Source: Megamerina dolium (lineage: Eukaryota; Arthropoda; Insecta; Diptera; Megamerinidae). From it: a stretch of DNA of 64,000 bases. The stretch covers positions 41,412,055 through 41,476,054 of the forward strand of contig OY978529.1 of assembly GCA_963854835.1 (NCBI GenBank), read 5' to 3'. The position numbers and the translations under genes are program-made. Shown piece after piece: positions 38,285-50,786 of this stretch; position 1 is the first letter of the stretch, and each line of letters opens with the position of its first letter. Below the pieces are notes generated by a model. The model was not told the origin of the DNA. It worked only from the letters and a program-made list of their open reading frames with translations, and searched no databases.

Positions 38285-38860
38285 AACAAGCACAATTGCT
38301 TCGAAAACACTTGCAATAAGCTTACATATGTAAGTCTAGGTAAAATAACTTGAGTAGTTGTTATAAAACACTTGCAATAAGCTTACATACATAAATTTAG
38401 TTAAGAAAAATCTTGAGAAATTGTTGTAAATGACTTGAAAATAATTATGGAATAAACAAAATGGGACTATTGGTGAAATAACACTCGATGTAAGCATTTA
38501 GCAAGCGCTTACAAATAGCTTACAAGCAACATATTTTATGATTACATTGATTTCTGACATTTTGTCGAAAATTTATAACGCATTTTAAAAGAGTTTTAAT
38601 AAAAATGTAGAAATATTTCAATAACAAGCACAATTGTTTGGAAAATACTTACAATAAGCTTACATAAAAAATCAAAGGGAGCTCTTGGTGAAATAACACT
38701 AGATGTAAGCATTTCGCAAGCGCTTACAAATAGCTTATAATAGCTTCTAAGCAACTTATCTTATGATTACATTGGTTTCTGACATTTTGTCGATAATTTA
38801 TAGTGCATTTGAATGAAATTGGTAGTTTTAATGAAATTGTAGAAATATTTCGATAATATT
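38285..38860 (+). repeat. Direct duplication (~348-bp period) with nested repeat
   Basis: AACAAGCACAATTG starts both copies (38,285 and 38,633). Both contain AAGCGCTTACAAATAGCTTA, TTATGATTACATTG and TTTCTGACATTTTGTCG, and end in GTAGAAATATTTC. The second copy lacks about 110 bases. Inside the first copy AACACTTGCAATAAGCTTAC occurs twice, 64 bases apart. It lies directly upstream of a non-LTR remnant. Confidence 0.9.
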
Positions 38861-38904
38861 CTTGCCTAAAAAAGGGCATTGTTCGAAAATTAAGCCAGAC
38901 GGCT

Positions 38905-39493
38905 CTACCTGGCTGTCAAAAATATTGGCAAAATCCTCATTTCAATCAAGGCTGGTTTGGGAATGACTTAAAATTCTCAATGCCCTGGCAGCAAAGAGTC
39001 CTGTTACCCTCATGTGGATGCCGGGACATGAGGGAAACAAAATTGCCAACTCCCCTGCAAAGGAAGGCGCTAGCACTCCTTTCATTGGACCAGAGCCTTT
39101 TTGCGGGGTTACAAATAGTTTCATAAACAACTTGATATATGAAAGGGAGATCCCGTTCTATTCGACTACTGGAGAGCCCAAACGGGCATGCGGCAGTCGA
39201 AGGGCCGTATTGATCCCGCACATGTTAAGGTGGACGCTGTTCTTAACCTCAGAAGAAATGACATAAAACTGTACTGTAGACTCAACAACCATATGAAGAA
39301 AATGGGTGTAGTAGAAAACAATACCTATCGACTCTGTCATGAGGAGCAGGAAACATCGGAACATATTCTATGCAATTGCCCAGCGATGGCAAGACGTAGA
39401 CTTGGTTACCTAAACAACGGAATCTTGATGGATTCGTATTTCATACAAGAAAAGAAAATTTGTTTTAAATTTCAAATGATTGACCCAAAATAA
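38905..39493 (+). pseudogene. Non-LTR retrotransposon remnant: RNase H and C-terminal finger
   Basis: The first frame reads SRLVWE, an in-frame TGA (38,964-38,966), then LKILNALAAKSPVTLMWMPG, where WMPGHEG is the RNase H WVPGH motif. Next comes NKIANSPAKEGA: the Asp normally found in IADELAKEGA is Asn here, so the active site is broken. After a frameshift near 39,190-39,210 the C-terminal domain follows (VDAVLNLRRNDIKLYCRLNN). A finger then has its first Cys replaced by Tyr (YRLC-x8-H-x2-C), and the frame ends at 39,493. Same architecture as the remnant at 7.6 kb but a different copy. Confidence 0.85.
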
Positions 39494-40540
39494 TTTAAAA
39501 GTATGTACTTAGTTAGCTACATGAATAAGGAATGTCTACGCTTTTCTCAGCTGTCAGTGTTATATTATATTCATTCACTTCAATTATATATATATGTACC
39601 TGAAAAGGTAAAAATAATATTTACATTTAAATATCATTTATATAAATGACAAAGTATAATCCAGTTATTATGATTTATTTGCGTAGGTAGTTGATTAGGC
39701 GAATTAGAACAGCTATTTACTGAATCAAACAATGAACCATTTGAATGATTTTTTTTTTTTTTTTACCTTAATATCATTTGTATGATAATCTAAAGTACTT
39801 TTCATATCTCTTTTATGTGAGGTTTGATATCAAATTTGTTCAAATTGTTTTTGCTTTCTAAAAATGAAAAAGAAGTTTGGAGAAAAAAAAAATGTAAATT
39901 AATTTCAAAACGAAAGCTTATCAGCAATCAACTGTTTAAGCAAGTTTGATTTAATTTAATTTGCTTCTTTTTGTTTGTTTTTTTTTTTTTTTTCTTTTAG
40001 AAAGTAAAATAATATAATATGTACCGAAATCGATCGATATTGAAATGTTTATTGAAGATGCAAAAGTGACAGGTTTATTTAATAAAAAAAAAATTAAAAT
40101 TCATACTATTTTCACATAATAATTATATTTCAAGCTACTGTTAAATTTCAACAATAATGAAAAGTGTAACAAATCTTTTGTTGATTTTTTTTTTCACAAA
40201 AAATTTAAATTTGAATTGGATATCCAAAGTAAGATAGTAGTTTGACTTATATAAAATATTGACAACCGAAACTTTATCATACAAAAGTGGTTACTTGTGC
40301 TATTGAAATAACAAACAAAGAAGAAACCCTTAAGCATTATCTTCCTTCGGCAGCATCATCAAAAACTTCATTATTAAATTCATATGCTTAATCGTCATTC
40401 ATACAATATCAACAGGATGCAGCTGCTCTCTGATTTATACCTACACTATCAAATAACAGCATAACGAAATATAAGTTGCAAAAAAAAATCAAACTAAAGA
40501 AAAAAAAAAACGTGAAGAAAACTTAACCCCTTGAGATCTT
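39494..40540. other. AT-rich non-coding stretch
   Basis: No gene was recognised; poly-T runs near 39,750 and 39,978. Confidence 0.55.
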
Positions 40541-41253
40541 GATTTTACATAATTGCACACTTAAATTATGCGGAAACTGAAAATTGATGCATTAAGTTTT
40601 AAGCAGACATCGATATTTGTATTTTATTTCTGAGGAAAAAGAAAATAGTTCTCAAAAATTCAGTAGATTTCAATGTAATTAATAACGGTTTTCTTAAAAA
40701 TTGTTTTTATTTGAATATTGTTGAGTAATTTTTCAATTCCTCTTTTTTCGGTTATGGGTCTCAAAAGGTTAATTGAAGTGATATTTTTGAGGCAAAAGCA
40801 AATGAAACTAGAATTACAAAAATAAAGGATGAAAAAATTCAGATAAAGCGAATACAAATTTTAATTTTCTTTTCGCTCCCTTTTTTTCGTTGATTTTACG
40901 TAATTGCACACCTAAATTATGCGGAAATTGAATATTTATGCATTAAGTCTTAAACAGACGTCGATATTTGTTTTCCTTGAACCTTATTACTATGAAAAAT
41001 AAAATAGTTCTCAAAAATTTAGTACATTTCAATGCAATTAATAACGGTTTTCTTAAAAATTGCTTTTATTTGAATATTGTTGAGTAATTTTTCAATTCCT
41101 CTTTTTTCGGTTATGAGTCTCAAAAGGTTAAGTGAAGTGATATTTTTGAGGCAGAAGCAAATGAAACTAGAATTACAAAAATAAAGGGTGAAAAAATTCA
41201 GATAAAACGAATAAAAATTAATAAATTTTTTTTTACTCCCTTTTTTTTTTCGT
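40541..41253 (+). repeat. Tandem duplication, 351-bp period
   Basis: GATTTTACRTAATTGCACAC starts both copies (40,541 and 40,892). They share AAATTATGCGGAAA, ATTAATAACGGTTTTCTTAA and CAATTCCTCTTTTTTCGGTT. On the minus strand both keep the same open peptide (LNNIQIK..IFKKTVIN, ITEKRGIEKL). The function, if any, of that peptide is unknown; it has no match that I recognise. Confidence 0.92.
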
Positions 41254-42184
41254 TTGGCTACTCTTCTGTTCTGAAGATGATACAAAAATTTTGCATATAA
41301 AAAATGAAAGTGTAATTTGAGTTGAGGCATTCAAAAAACATGGGAAAAAAATGCAAAAGTATTAAATAAATATTTATGCAACATGAACAAGTATATTTTG
41401 TAAAGAATGAAAAAGTCATTGGCATTCTCATGATCACCTTATGCGCAAGCGTTCCTTGAAGATGCTACAAACTACTTACGTATCAACATGTGTTTCCCTA
41501 AGTTGCAAATTAATTGCAAAAATTGATTTTTTCGCCCATTTTATTTATATACATACATAAATATATATATTTTTTTCTCCATTTTTAATACATAAATATT
41601 TACATATCAAAAAAACACTTTATGGATATGATCATTGGTTTTACTTTGAGCGTATATAGTGTAACTAAGCAAACATTTCATATATTCATTTTATTTTTTT
41701 TTTTGTAAATATTTATATAAGAATTTTTGCATTTATTTATTTATTATAATTTTGATTTTTTTTTTTTTTTTGAAATATTCTAAAAAGTGTGTATCTTGTG
41801 TCTGGCAGTAAGTTGCAGTAGTAGTGTGTAGGATGTGAACTTGAATGCTTGTTGATTTATGAGAGGATGCGCCTAAGAATACATGTGTCTGGTGATGTGG
41901 CTCTTTGGATTTTTTTTTTGCTATTTAGATATACATTGATCTTTCATTTGACCATGATAAATTTTGTGATAAACAAATTAAAAAATAATAAACTAAGCGG
42001 TAAAAAAAATAGTAATTTCATATAAAAATCTTAACTTTTTTTTTTATAAGTAATTTACTGAAATTGATTTTTGTGTAGTGTGAACACAACGGAATTGCAG
42101 CATTTCATTTGTTTAATCAATTTGGAATCAGAACATACTCAATTTTTAAATATTATTGCTTCTAAATCACTCAATAATTAATAT
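41254..42184. other. AT-rich non-coding stretch
   Basis: No gene was recognised. Poly-T runs near 41,695 and 41,757. Confidence 0.55.
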
Positions 42185-42555
42185 TTTTGTAACCCATACA
42201 TCACTAATATCGAACATTTTTCATTTTGTGTAAAATAGCAGTGAGGGCGTACGAGATTTTGCTTCAACTATCATTTGACATACGAAAATGCAACTTTGTC
42301 GTGCAAACACCAGTTGCGAAAATTTTAATTATCGGTGAAAATAGTACAATTTTTCAACTTAACCATTACTTTATAATTAAATATGAATCTTTTCTGTAAA
42401 ATAGCAGTCAGCATGGCATGAGATTTGGTTAATATTAACATTTGAGTTACGAAAATACGACACACAATTTTTAGAGAATTGAATTGTAGTATTAATATTT
42501 TTGCAATCCAAGCAGCATTGATTTTGTTTCGACTATCAACTGACATACGAAAATA
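42185..42555 (+). repeat. Diverged tandem repeat (two and a half units)
   Basis: AAAATAGCAGT and TTTGACATACGAAAAT-like words recur near 42,233-42,290, 42,399-42,458 and 42,528-42,555. TAATATTTTTGYAAYCCA occurs near 42,180 and again near 42,493. It ends at the GGTTAGGTTAGG tail of the next element. Confidence 0.65.
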
Positions 42556-42800
42556 CAGGTTAGGTTAGGTTGTGTGGTTGCCCTCTCTCTGAGAGGACAC
42601 ACTTAGGCCAGAAATGCCCATTATGATACCACCGAGCTTCTCTTCCAATACTGTTATGCGTGTTAAATTTGGACAGCATTAGAAGGGACCTATTTATATT
42701 AGTCGGTTCCGAACGGCAGAAACCTTGTGACATCACTTTAACTAAGTTTTGTTACAAAGCTCTTTTAAGAAGCATTTTTGGCAATGTGTTACTGCCGTTA
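42556..42800 (-). mobile_element. Dispersed repeat, copy 2 (tail end of the SINE candidate)
   Basis: Bases ~42,632-42,797 match 28,751-28,916 (GTTAAATTTGGACAG, TATATTAGYCGGTTCCGAA, TGTGACATCACTTT, ACAAAGCTCTTTT, TGTTACTGCCG). This copy adds the other end, ending in GGTTAGGTTAGGTTGTG on the + strand. On the minus strand that is a (CCTAA)n-type tail, as seen at the 3' end of LINE-mobilised SINEs. The tRNA-like head is absent here, so it is 5'-truncated in that reading. Confidence 0.7.
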
Positions 42801-44361
42801 CTGAAAATACAACCTTGTAGTATTTCTTGGGGGAATATTGAATAATCAATATATTTTTCTCTTCAATAAAAAATCAGCAAAATTGAACGAATCTTCCTTT
42901 TGCTTTTGAGTTCCAAAAAATACAACTGTAGTCCAGACACCTCCTTTTTTTTTTTTGCAAAAATTACAGAAAATCGCTTTGATGTGGACATAGCGCATAC
43001 TAATATAATTAAAATTAAAATTTTCTTTTATAGATCTTAAAATACCAACTATAATTTAAGCTATTTTATGTGTCTTTTTAGAAATAAAAAAAACATGGCT
43101 TTTAATAAAGACAGATTTCCTTCTTAAAAGGTATAAAGTGTCTTAATTAAATAAAAAAAAAATGCGTGAAAGCTTCATCATTAAATGATCCATTGAAAGC
43201 GGAAATGACTGAATGAAAAAACATTATAAATTTACTATTGTGTTCTTGTTGTTTTCTTCTATTTCTTTCACAACAACGACGACAACAACAACAACAAAAA
43301 CAACTAAAACAATAACAAACAAATAATCGTAATAATAATGAATAGTGAATTGCTATGAAAGACAAATAGTGTTAACCGGAAAAATTTTTTTATTTTTTTA
43401 TTTTTACCGTTTGAAATTTATATTTTTCTGCTAATGTTTGGAAGTAAAAAAAAATTGGCTTCATTTAAATGGTGCCTACTTCTATTGAAATAAGAAATAA
43501 ATTGAATGAGAAAATGCTTGAATTAAATCGACACATGAAAATTTGTTTACGCTAATAGCTTTTTCTCTAATAGATCGACAGTTTATTGCTTTCATAAAAA
43601 TTTAGCATCACTGTAAAAAGCAAATGAAATTTTATCATTTTCGAATATTATCATCGAACTCGTACGTGCGGAATATTTATTTAAATAAAATTATATTAAA
43701 TATTCTAAATACGTTTCATTTTAATTTGTTGTGTTGTTGTTGTTGTGAATGTAGCTGATAAGTGTGCTATCTAGCTCTCCATTTTATAGAAATTATTTAT
43801 ACTTTTTCCTTTTTATTTTCATTTATTTTTTGTTTTTCTAATTTAATCCATCTTCTAATTTGCTAATTCTTATTTACGATCTATTGTTTATCGAACGAAT
43901 TACTTCTCTTCTGTCCAGTCTTCACCACAGAAAACCAAAGCTAAAATCAATTTCACCACTTTCACTTCTTTTCGTATTCTATTTTATTTGATTTTGCATT
44001 TTTTTTTTTTTTTACCTGCTTACTTTTACTTTAATTTAGAAGCTCTTCTTTTCTTATGATCTTGCATTAAAGATTCAAAATGTGGTTGGCATAAATTAGG
44101 TTGGTTTGAATTGTGGTTGCAAAATTTTAATAGTTAAAGTGTCAAGTGTCAAAAAAGTTCTAGATAAATGTCATTTGATTTGTGAAAGTTATTCTCAAAA
44201 AATATCTGCGTATTATTTGACAAAAGTATTTTGGAGATTTTGCACATTTTTAAACTTGTCCATTCATTAGCAAATGTATAATATGTATAAATGTAGTTTC
44301 AGCTTGATAATTTTATATGTTCGAACACAAAGTGTGAAAAATGACATTCGAAGTTATAATT
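42801..44361. other. AT-rich non-coding stretch
   Basis: No gene was recognised. A CAACAACGACGACAACAACA tract lies at about 43,271-43,300. Confidence 0.55.
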
Positions 44362-45870
44362 TTATATGGGAGGTAGGTGTGGTTTTTATCGGATTCAACT
44401 CATTTTCGAATACGTTCATAAATTATTTAATAGAATTATAAGTACCAAGTTTCAGCTTGATAATTTCACAAAAATGTTAAAATATACCTACGGACGCATA
44501 CTTTTGTATGGGAGGGTAGGTGTAATTTTTAACCGATTTAACCTATTTTTCTATATGTCTATTTGTAAGCAAATATAATAGTATGTATTGGATTTCAGTG
44601 TGGTAACTTTATAATTTGGAGCTCAAAGTGTGAAAATATCTCTACGGAAGGATACGTTTGTATGGGAGGTGGGTGTAGTTTTCATCCGATTCAGTCCATT
44701 TTCAGATGTAAATATTTGTCGATAAATAAAATCTTGTGTACCAAATTTCACCCTGATAACTTGAGATTTTCGTGCGCAAAGTGTTAAAATATACCTATAG
44801 ACGCATAATTTTGTATGGGAGCTAGGTGTAATTTTTACCCGATTTAACCTATTTTTCTATATGTCTATTTGTAAGCAAATATAATAGTATGTATTGGATT
44901 TCAGTGTGGTAAATTTATAATTTGGAGCTCAAAGTGTGAAAATATCTCTACGGAAGGATAAGTTTGTATGGGAGGTGGGTGTAGTTTTCATCCGATTCAG
45001 TCCATTTTCAGATGTGGCTATTTGTCAGTGAATATAATTATATATACCAACTTTCACTTTGATAACTTGAGATTTTTCTACGCAAAGTGTTAAAATATAC
45101 CTACGGATGCATACTTTTGTATGGGAGGTGGGTATGGTTTTTATCCGATTCAGTCCATTTTCAGTTATGGCTATTTGTTTATAAATAAAATCTTGTATAC
45201 CAAATTCCACCCTGATAACTTTCGATTTTCGTGCGAAAAGTGTGAAGGCACACATACGGACGCATACTTTTGTATGGGAGGTGGATGTGGTGGTATCCGA
45301 TTCAGTCCATTTTCAGTTATGGCTATTTGTTTATAAATAAAATCTTGTATACCAAATTTCACCCTGATAACTTTCGATTCTCGTGCGAAAAGTGTGAAGG
45401 CACACCTACGGACGCATACTTTTGTATGGGAGGTAGGTGTGATTTTTAACCGATTCGGCTAATATTGCAATATGTCTATTAATGAGCAAATATAATAGTA
45501 TCTACCAAGTTTCAGCTTGATAACTAAATATTTTCGTACAAATAGTGCGAAAATAGCACATTCAACATATGGGAGGTAGGAGTAATTCTCATCCGATTAC
45601 TTCCATTTTCTATTACATCTATTCTTTTATTAGACCATCTCTATATATTAAATTTTAATTTCATAGCTTAATATTTTCGTGCGTAAAATATGAAAACATA
45701 CTTTCAATAACATATTTTTGTATGAGAGGTAGTCGTGGTTTTTATCCAATTTTACTAATTCACGAGTTCATGCGTTTAGTGGTGGAAATATTCGTATGCA
45801 CCAATTTTCAGCTGAATTGCTCTATATTTTTTGGGTATATCACCATCAGAGAAAACTCATGCTCATTGAG
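44362..45870 (+). repeat. Tandem array F (family 2, 153-bp units)
   Basis: Ten unit starts (TTGTATGGGAGGTRGGTGT) lie at 44,362, 44,514, 44,658, 44,811, 44,964, 45,117, 45,270, 45,422, 45,565 and 45,718. Spacings are 152, 144, 153, 153, 153, 153, 152, 143 and 153. Each unit continues TTTTTATCCGATTCARTCCA and, later, TTTCASCYTGATAACTT. Because 153 bases is 51 codons, open frames of the type MGGR.GFYRIQ run through one unit and into the next. Those frames are more likely a by-product of the repeat than genes. Confidence 0.93.
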
Positions 45871-47333
45871 CCCATGGGGAAATATACTTAAAAGCTTTAC
45901 TATCTTGGTATTCATTGGTTGCACGAATTTTCTTAAATAGTATTCGAGTTGGGGGGAGTCGATTTTGTACTATGTATAGTATATACAAAATAGACGGAAC
46001 TCAAAAAGTTTGTTTGGCACTCTCCCATATCATCCAAATGGAGTATTTAGGGTCAGACATTTTGACTGACAATCTTCATTCTATGTGAAGTACAAAATAA
46101 AAATTACTTGTGATTAATGACTTTTTTGTACATTTTCGACATTCGATTCATAATATTATTTATACACATCCGTTAAAATCCTTGTACAATATGTATTAAC
46201 TGGATTTTGTTGATTACCTTTCATTTTTTTTTTTATCCAATAGTTAGTTGGTTGGTGGTTGGTTCACTTTTTTTTTCTTTTGCTACAATTCCACCAACAA
46301 TGCTTGTTTGAAAGGAGAAAAAAATAAAATACATTTATCATTTTGGCAGTATCAATGAATAAGAAATAATATGATACCAATGGAAAGCTACTTTTTAGAC
46401 TACTTTTTTTTTTTGTGTGCGATTATAATAATACAACTACTTAGATAAGGATGTATTGTATGTATACGGTAATATATGTACATATATATTGTCATATGTA
46501 TGTATGTGGATATGAAATTGTTGCATGACTTGGTGTGGCAGGCAGCATCATGGCGGCACGTGGTACATTAACACTCAGAGACATAATACATACATTTAGT
46601 ATAAATGAATCGGAGTATATGGCATAAGCCAGTTTACCATAATATTGTACAAGTAATAGTCATAATCACAATTGCAATCATCATGGCAGCACTAGTTAGA
46701 GTGGGAGCCAAGTAGTTAATCGTATTTTTTTTTTAGTGCAATAAAAGTGAAAAAAAACCTGACAAATACGGTTTTATTATTGTATATACTTGATTATGGT
46801 TTTAACATTTTGTTGCTATGTACTGTTGCTTTTCTGTTTTTTTCTTCTCCTTTTTCTCTATTTTTGTTGGCTCTGTTTTGTTACAACAAAGTAGTTTCAT
46901 TTTTCAAATACTTATGCTCATTGTCTGTTTTCATTTATTATTATTATTATTATTATTTATAATTTTTTTTTTTTTTTGGACTGAAAGGTGTGCACATTTA
47001 CCATTTATAGTCTCGCTTGCATTATAGCACATACAGTTTTTCATTGTTATTTTGTTTCGATTTTCCATTTTTTTTATTTCTTTTTCTTTACATCTGGGTG
47101 TGTAAATTTACACTAAAAAGCAGACACACAGGCGCATACTTAACCATATTTATAAGCATTTTGTAATCAATTGTAGTTAATTTTACAGAAAAATTGTGGG
47201 GTGCGCATGCGTTCACGTATTCTATTCTTATTTGTTGTATTATATATATTTTTTTCTTTATTATTGAATTGAGAAATTGAGAAATATTTGAGAATGCAAC
47301 TAAAACAATTATCCATTATTGCTTTGGATATAT
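45871..47333. other. AT-rich non-coding stretch
   Basis: No gene was recognised. Contains an ATTATTATTATT tract at about 46,937-46,955 and poly-T runs. A 25-codon frame at 46,551 has no recognisable similarity. Confidence 0.5.
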
Positions 47334-47335
47334 TA

Positions 47336-48357
47336 CGAGGACGGTCCCAGAACTACCCGACCTGGCGTATAGATGGAGGCAGTAGTTTGAAAAAAAAAAA
47401 TTACTTTGATGAAAAGTGGCAACCTTATAAAACATATGTTATAAGTTTCAAGGCATCACGTTTTTTAGTATTCTGATTGGAGTCATCGAAAATTAACGAC
47501 CTCAGTGAATTTGTAATCATGGAAAAAATTGGTCAACCTTTCATTTGAAAGGTCTCAGTCCAACGAATATTAAAGCCGAACTAGATTCTACTCTGGGGGA
47601 GTCTGCTCCTTCATTTACGACCATTAGATATTGGGTGGCAGAGTTTAAATGAGGTTGTACGAGGTGCCAAGACGAATACCGTAGTGGTCAACCAATTGAG
47701 GTGGCCACGCCAGAAGCGGTTAAGAAAATCCACAAAATGGTATTGGATGATCGCCGGCTGAAGGTGCATGAGCTAGGTGAAATTATAAGCATTTCAAAAA
47801 GTCCTATACATCGTATATTGGCCGAAAATTTGGAGAAGAAAAAGCTGTGTGCAAGATGGATGCCGCGTTTGCTCACAATAGTACAAAAACATCGTCGTGA
47901 AGATGTTTCTAAGAGTGTTTGGCGATGTTTCACAGTAATAAAGACCAGTTTTTTGCGACGATTCGTAACGATAGATGGGATATGGGCCCACCAGTTCACA
48001 TCTGAGACAAAGGAGCAGTCAAAACAGTGGACTGAAAGGGGAGAATCGTGTCCAAAGAAGGCGCAGACAATTCCATCTGCAGGCAAGGTTATGACGTCTG
48101 TTTTTTCGGGATGCACGTGGGATAATTTTTATTGATTATCATTAAAAAGGAAAAACCAGCAACGGGGCGAGTATTATGCTAATTTGTTGTAGCGTCTAAG
48201 TGATGAAATTAAAGAAAAGAAGATTTGCAAATAATGAAGATGTGGAGTCTGTGGTAGATGTATACAACTAAAAAGAGATTATGTTGAGAAATAAAGAAAA
48301 ATTTTCCCAAATTTGTTGTTTTCTTTGTTAGGTCGGGTAATTCTGGGACCGATCTCG
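47336..48357 (+). mobile_element. mariner element, 1022 bp, deletion derivative with both TIRs
   Basis: Left end CGAGGACGGTCCCAGAACTA (28-base TIR to 47,363) and its inverse at 48,330-48,357 match at 25 of 28 positions. TA flanks both ends (47,334-47,335 and 48,358-48,359). A full-length mariner is about 1.3 kb; this copy lost the second half of its catalytic domain. It is non-autonomous. Confidence 0.93.
47518..48290 (+). pseudogene. mariner transposase pseudogene (DD34D type)
   Basis: The N-terminal domain reads LKGLSPTNIKAELDSTLGES then YWVAEFK, with stops near the start and at TGA about 47,650. From 47,701 a long frame holds PEAVKKIHKMVLDDRRLKVH, KLCARWMPRLLT and FLRRFVTID, where the first catalytic Asp is codon 47,974-47,976; the usual DETW reads DGIW. 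It continues to SAGKVMTSVF. A frameshift follows, then EYYAN and RLSDEIKEK. Next the sequence jumps at about 48,220 (AAGAAG) to FANNEDVESVVDVY and, after another shift, KRDYVEK and a stop. The jump removes the HQDN and PSD motifs, so D2 and D3 are absent. Confidence 0.9.
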
Positions 48358-50743
48358 TAGCTATGGGTAGTTTAAGTAGTATACAAATGCATTCTATTTT
48401 CGAAGATGGCCTCAAATTGACCTAATATTGTGTGGTCTAACTTAACTCCATTTTTGCTATCGACTATTAGATTCACTAGAATTTTTGCATATTTTCATGC
48501 ACTTTATGACTTCATTGCGAATTAATTTTCAAAACACTACAAATTTATTTAGTATGGCATGTAGGTGGTTTCTCTTCTCTCTTTCTTTTGTGAAGGTCTT
48601 TCAGGCACTTAACTTGCGTCAAGTCGCGTCTTATTACTTTTCCATAAATGTAAAGAAATGTTCTTTGTCATGCGTGTGCATGCGTTTTTTTTTTTTTTTT
48701 GTAAAAACTTCGATTAAGCTTTATATTTATGTGTCTATGATGTTAATTAAGTGCTTAACTTTTTTCTTATTATTATTATTATTATTTATTATTTATATAT
48801 ATATATATATATATTTTTTTTTTATTTATTATTTATTATTTTATTTTTGTTGCCATTTTTTTTCTTCCTTTACTCTTAATTGTCTTTACGTAGTTGCAAT
48901 TGAATTGTAATTAAAAGAGAGTGAGAAGAAAAAAAAAATCGAATAGCATAAAAATGCATTCAAATTGTAGTATTGCATTATTGAAAGTCTTACTTGCTAC
49001 AATGGAAGAAAAGTAGACTTATGCAAATGTGCAAATCAAGTACGCTGCTAAAACAGCTGCTACTGATAAATTTATATATTGCATCGCATAAATAAGTAAA
49101 TAGAAATAAATACATATTAAAAATCATTTTAATCAGCAATTATTATTATTTATTCTTGAGCTTATCAACATTTATTTTGTCAGACTTTTCAATATTAATA
49201 TTTCTATTTATTTACTTTTTTATGTGTGTGTGTGTGTAAAATTATCAACAAGCTACCACATGATTGCTTCATAATTGAAAATTAAAAAAACGTGGAGAAA
49301 AAAAACCAACATTATCACATTGATAAATTGGCTTACCACGACTACTCATATTCCTCATATTGCAATATTAGCAATATTTCATACATACATAGAGAATAAA
49401 AGCACAAAACGTGCATTTCATAATTTGCGCAGTTTCTACATACAAGCAAATCATTCCGAATATGTTATTGTTTTACTAAAAATATTTCATATACAAGCAA
49501 AAAAAAAAATACAAACTATAATTACATATAAATAAATAAAAAAAAAAAAAAAAAAAAAAACAACAATAAATTTACGTAAAATATAATTAATAAGTAATGA
49601 GTTTATTTGAAATTTTACTCAATTATTGTTTGTATATAGATTTTTTTTTTTTACTTGTGTATTAGAGTTGTGTGAATCAATCAGCACTCGTTTGTATGTA
49701 CTAGTACATAAATATGCTTGCAGTCGAAGATGTACAGTAGTTCAAACTAATTTGGTAGTTAATAGCCAAAGAGCAATTCCACAAAAATTTGAAAAAAAAA
49801 ATAAAAATATAAAAAGCTTTAAGCCGAATTATGTAACAAATTATTAATTTTCATTTTTTGATTTTATTGATTTCTAGTTGAAATATTTTTCATTCAAATT
49901 AATTTCTTGCTATTTATTTTATGGAAAAATAGAAAAAATAGAAAAAGACAAATCTGTGTGTTTTAACATAATTCTTCAAAATTCTATTCGATTTCAATGA
50001 ATATTTTTTTTTCCATAAAATTTCCACCTTTTAGTTGAAAGCATAATTTCGTTCGCGTTAACCGCTAAAGACCTCGAATATAAATGATCTGAGAAGAGAA
50101 TCTAGTCCTTATATTAGTAGTCTTAGTCTTAGTCGCATAGAGAACGAATGGGTCTGCTCAGACCCCGTTTACGAATTATTTCAATTTTTGTTGATTTTTT
50201 TTTGAAATTTCATTTTTAAAACAAAAATTTAGTATTATAAACTTAAATATTTAAGTACCAAATCATATAAAAATACTTGTTTTAGGAAGTCGTGATATTT
50301 GAAGGTAATCAATTAACTCTAAATTCTGAAAAAAAAAAACGACTTAAAAGAGAAATGGGCCTGGTTAGACTCATTGATCAAGATGAGGGTTAAACTATTG
50401 AGGTTTGAAAACTAAATAATTTTTATTTGCTGTTTTTAGAGATGTCAAAAAAATTTTTTTTTTTTTAATTCTTGCTCAGATTCTCACAATGTACATCTTC
50501 AATTAAGGAACGTCCATTTCAAAGATTTTTTTTTTTCTTTTTTACTCAAGTGCCTAAGTTTTGCTTGAGCTGACTGTTTGTTTTATACAACATTATTAGT
50601 ATTTTTGTATGACTAATGCGCCATAAAACAGTGTTGATCTATCAAAAAATTGCATTAAAAATCAATTATGATAGTGTAATACATAATTTCAAAAAAATAT
50701 ATATTCACTACAAATTACTAACTATGTTATAATAATAGGAAAA

Positions 50744-50786
50744 TTATAATAATAATAATAATAACTATTATTATTATTAATTATAA
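50744..50786. other. (TAA)n inverted repeat
   Basis: TTATAATAATAATAATAATA faces TTATTATTATTAATTATAA across a CT, giving a long AT hairpin. Probably a microsatellite that formed an inverted copy. Confidence 0.7.

Noticed and set aside
46551..46628. 25-codon frame beginning MAARGTLTLRD
   Set aside because: Too short, no similarity recognised and no splice or promoter context.
48485..48910. 141-codon open frame
   Set aside because: Runs through poly-T and (TA)n tracts and is low-complexity and hydrophobic by composition.
50146..50162. GGGTCTG/CAGACCC inverted repeat
   Set aside because: Only a 7-bp stem in isolation, within chance expectation for 64 kb.
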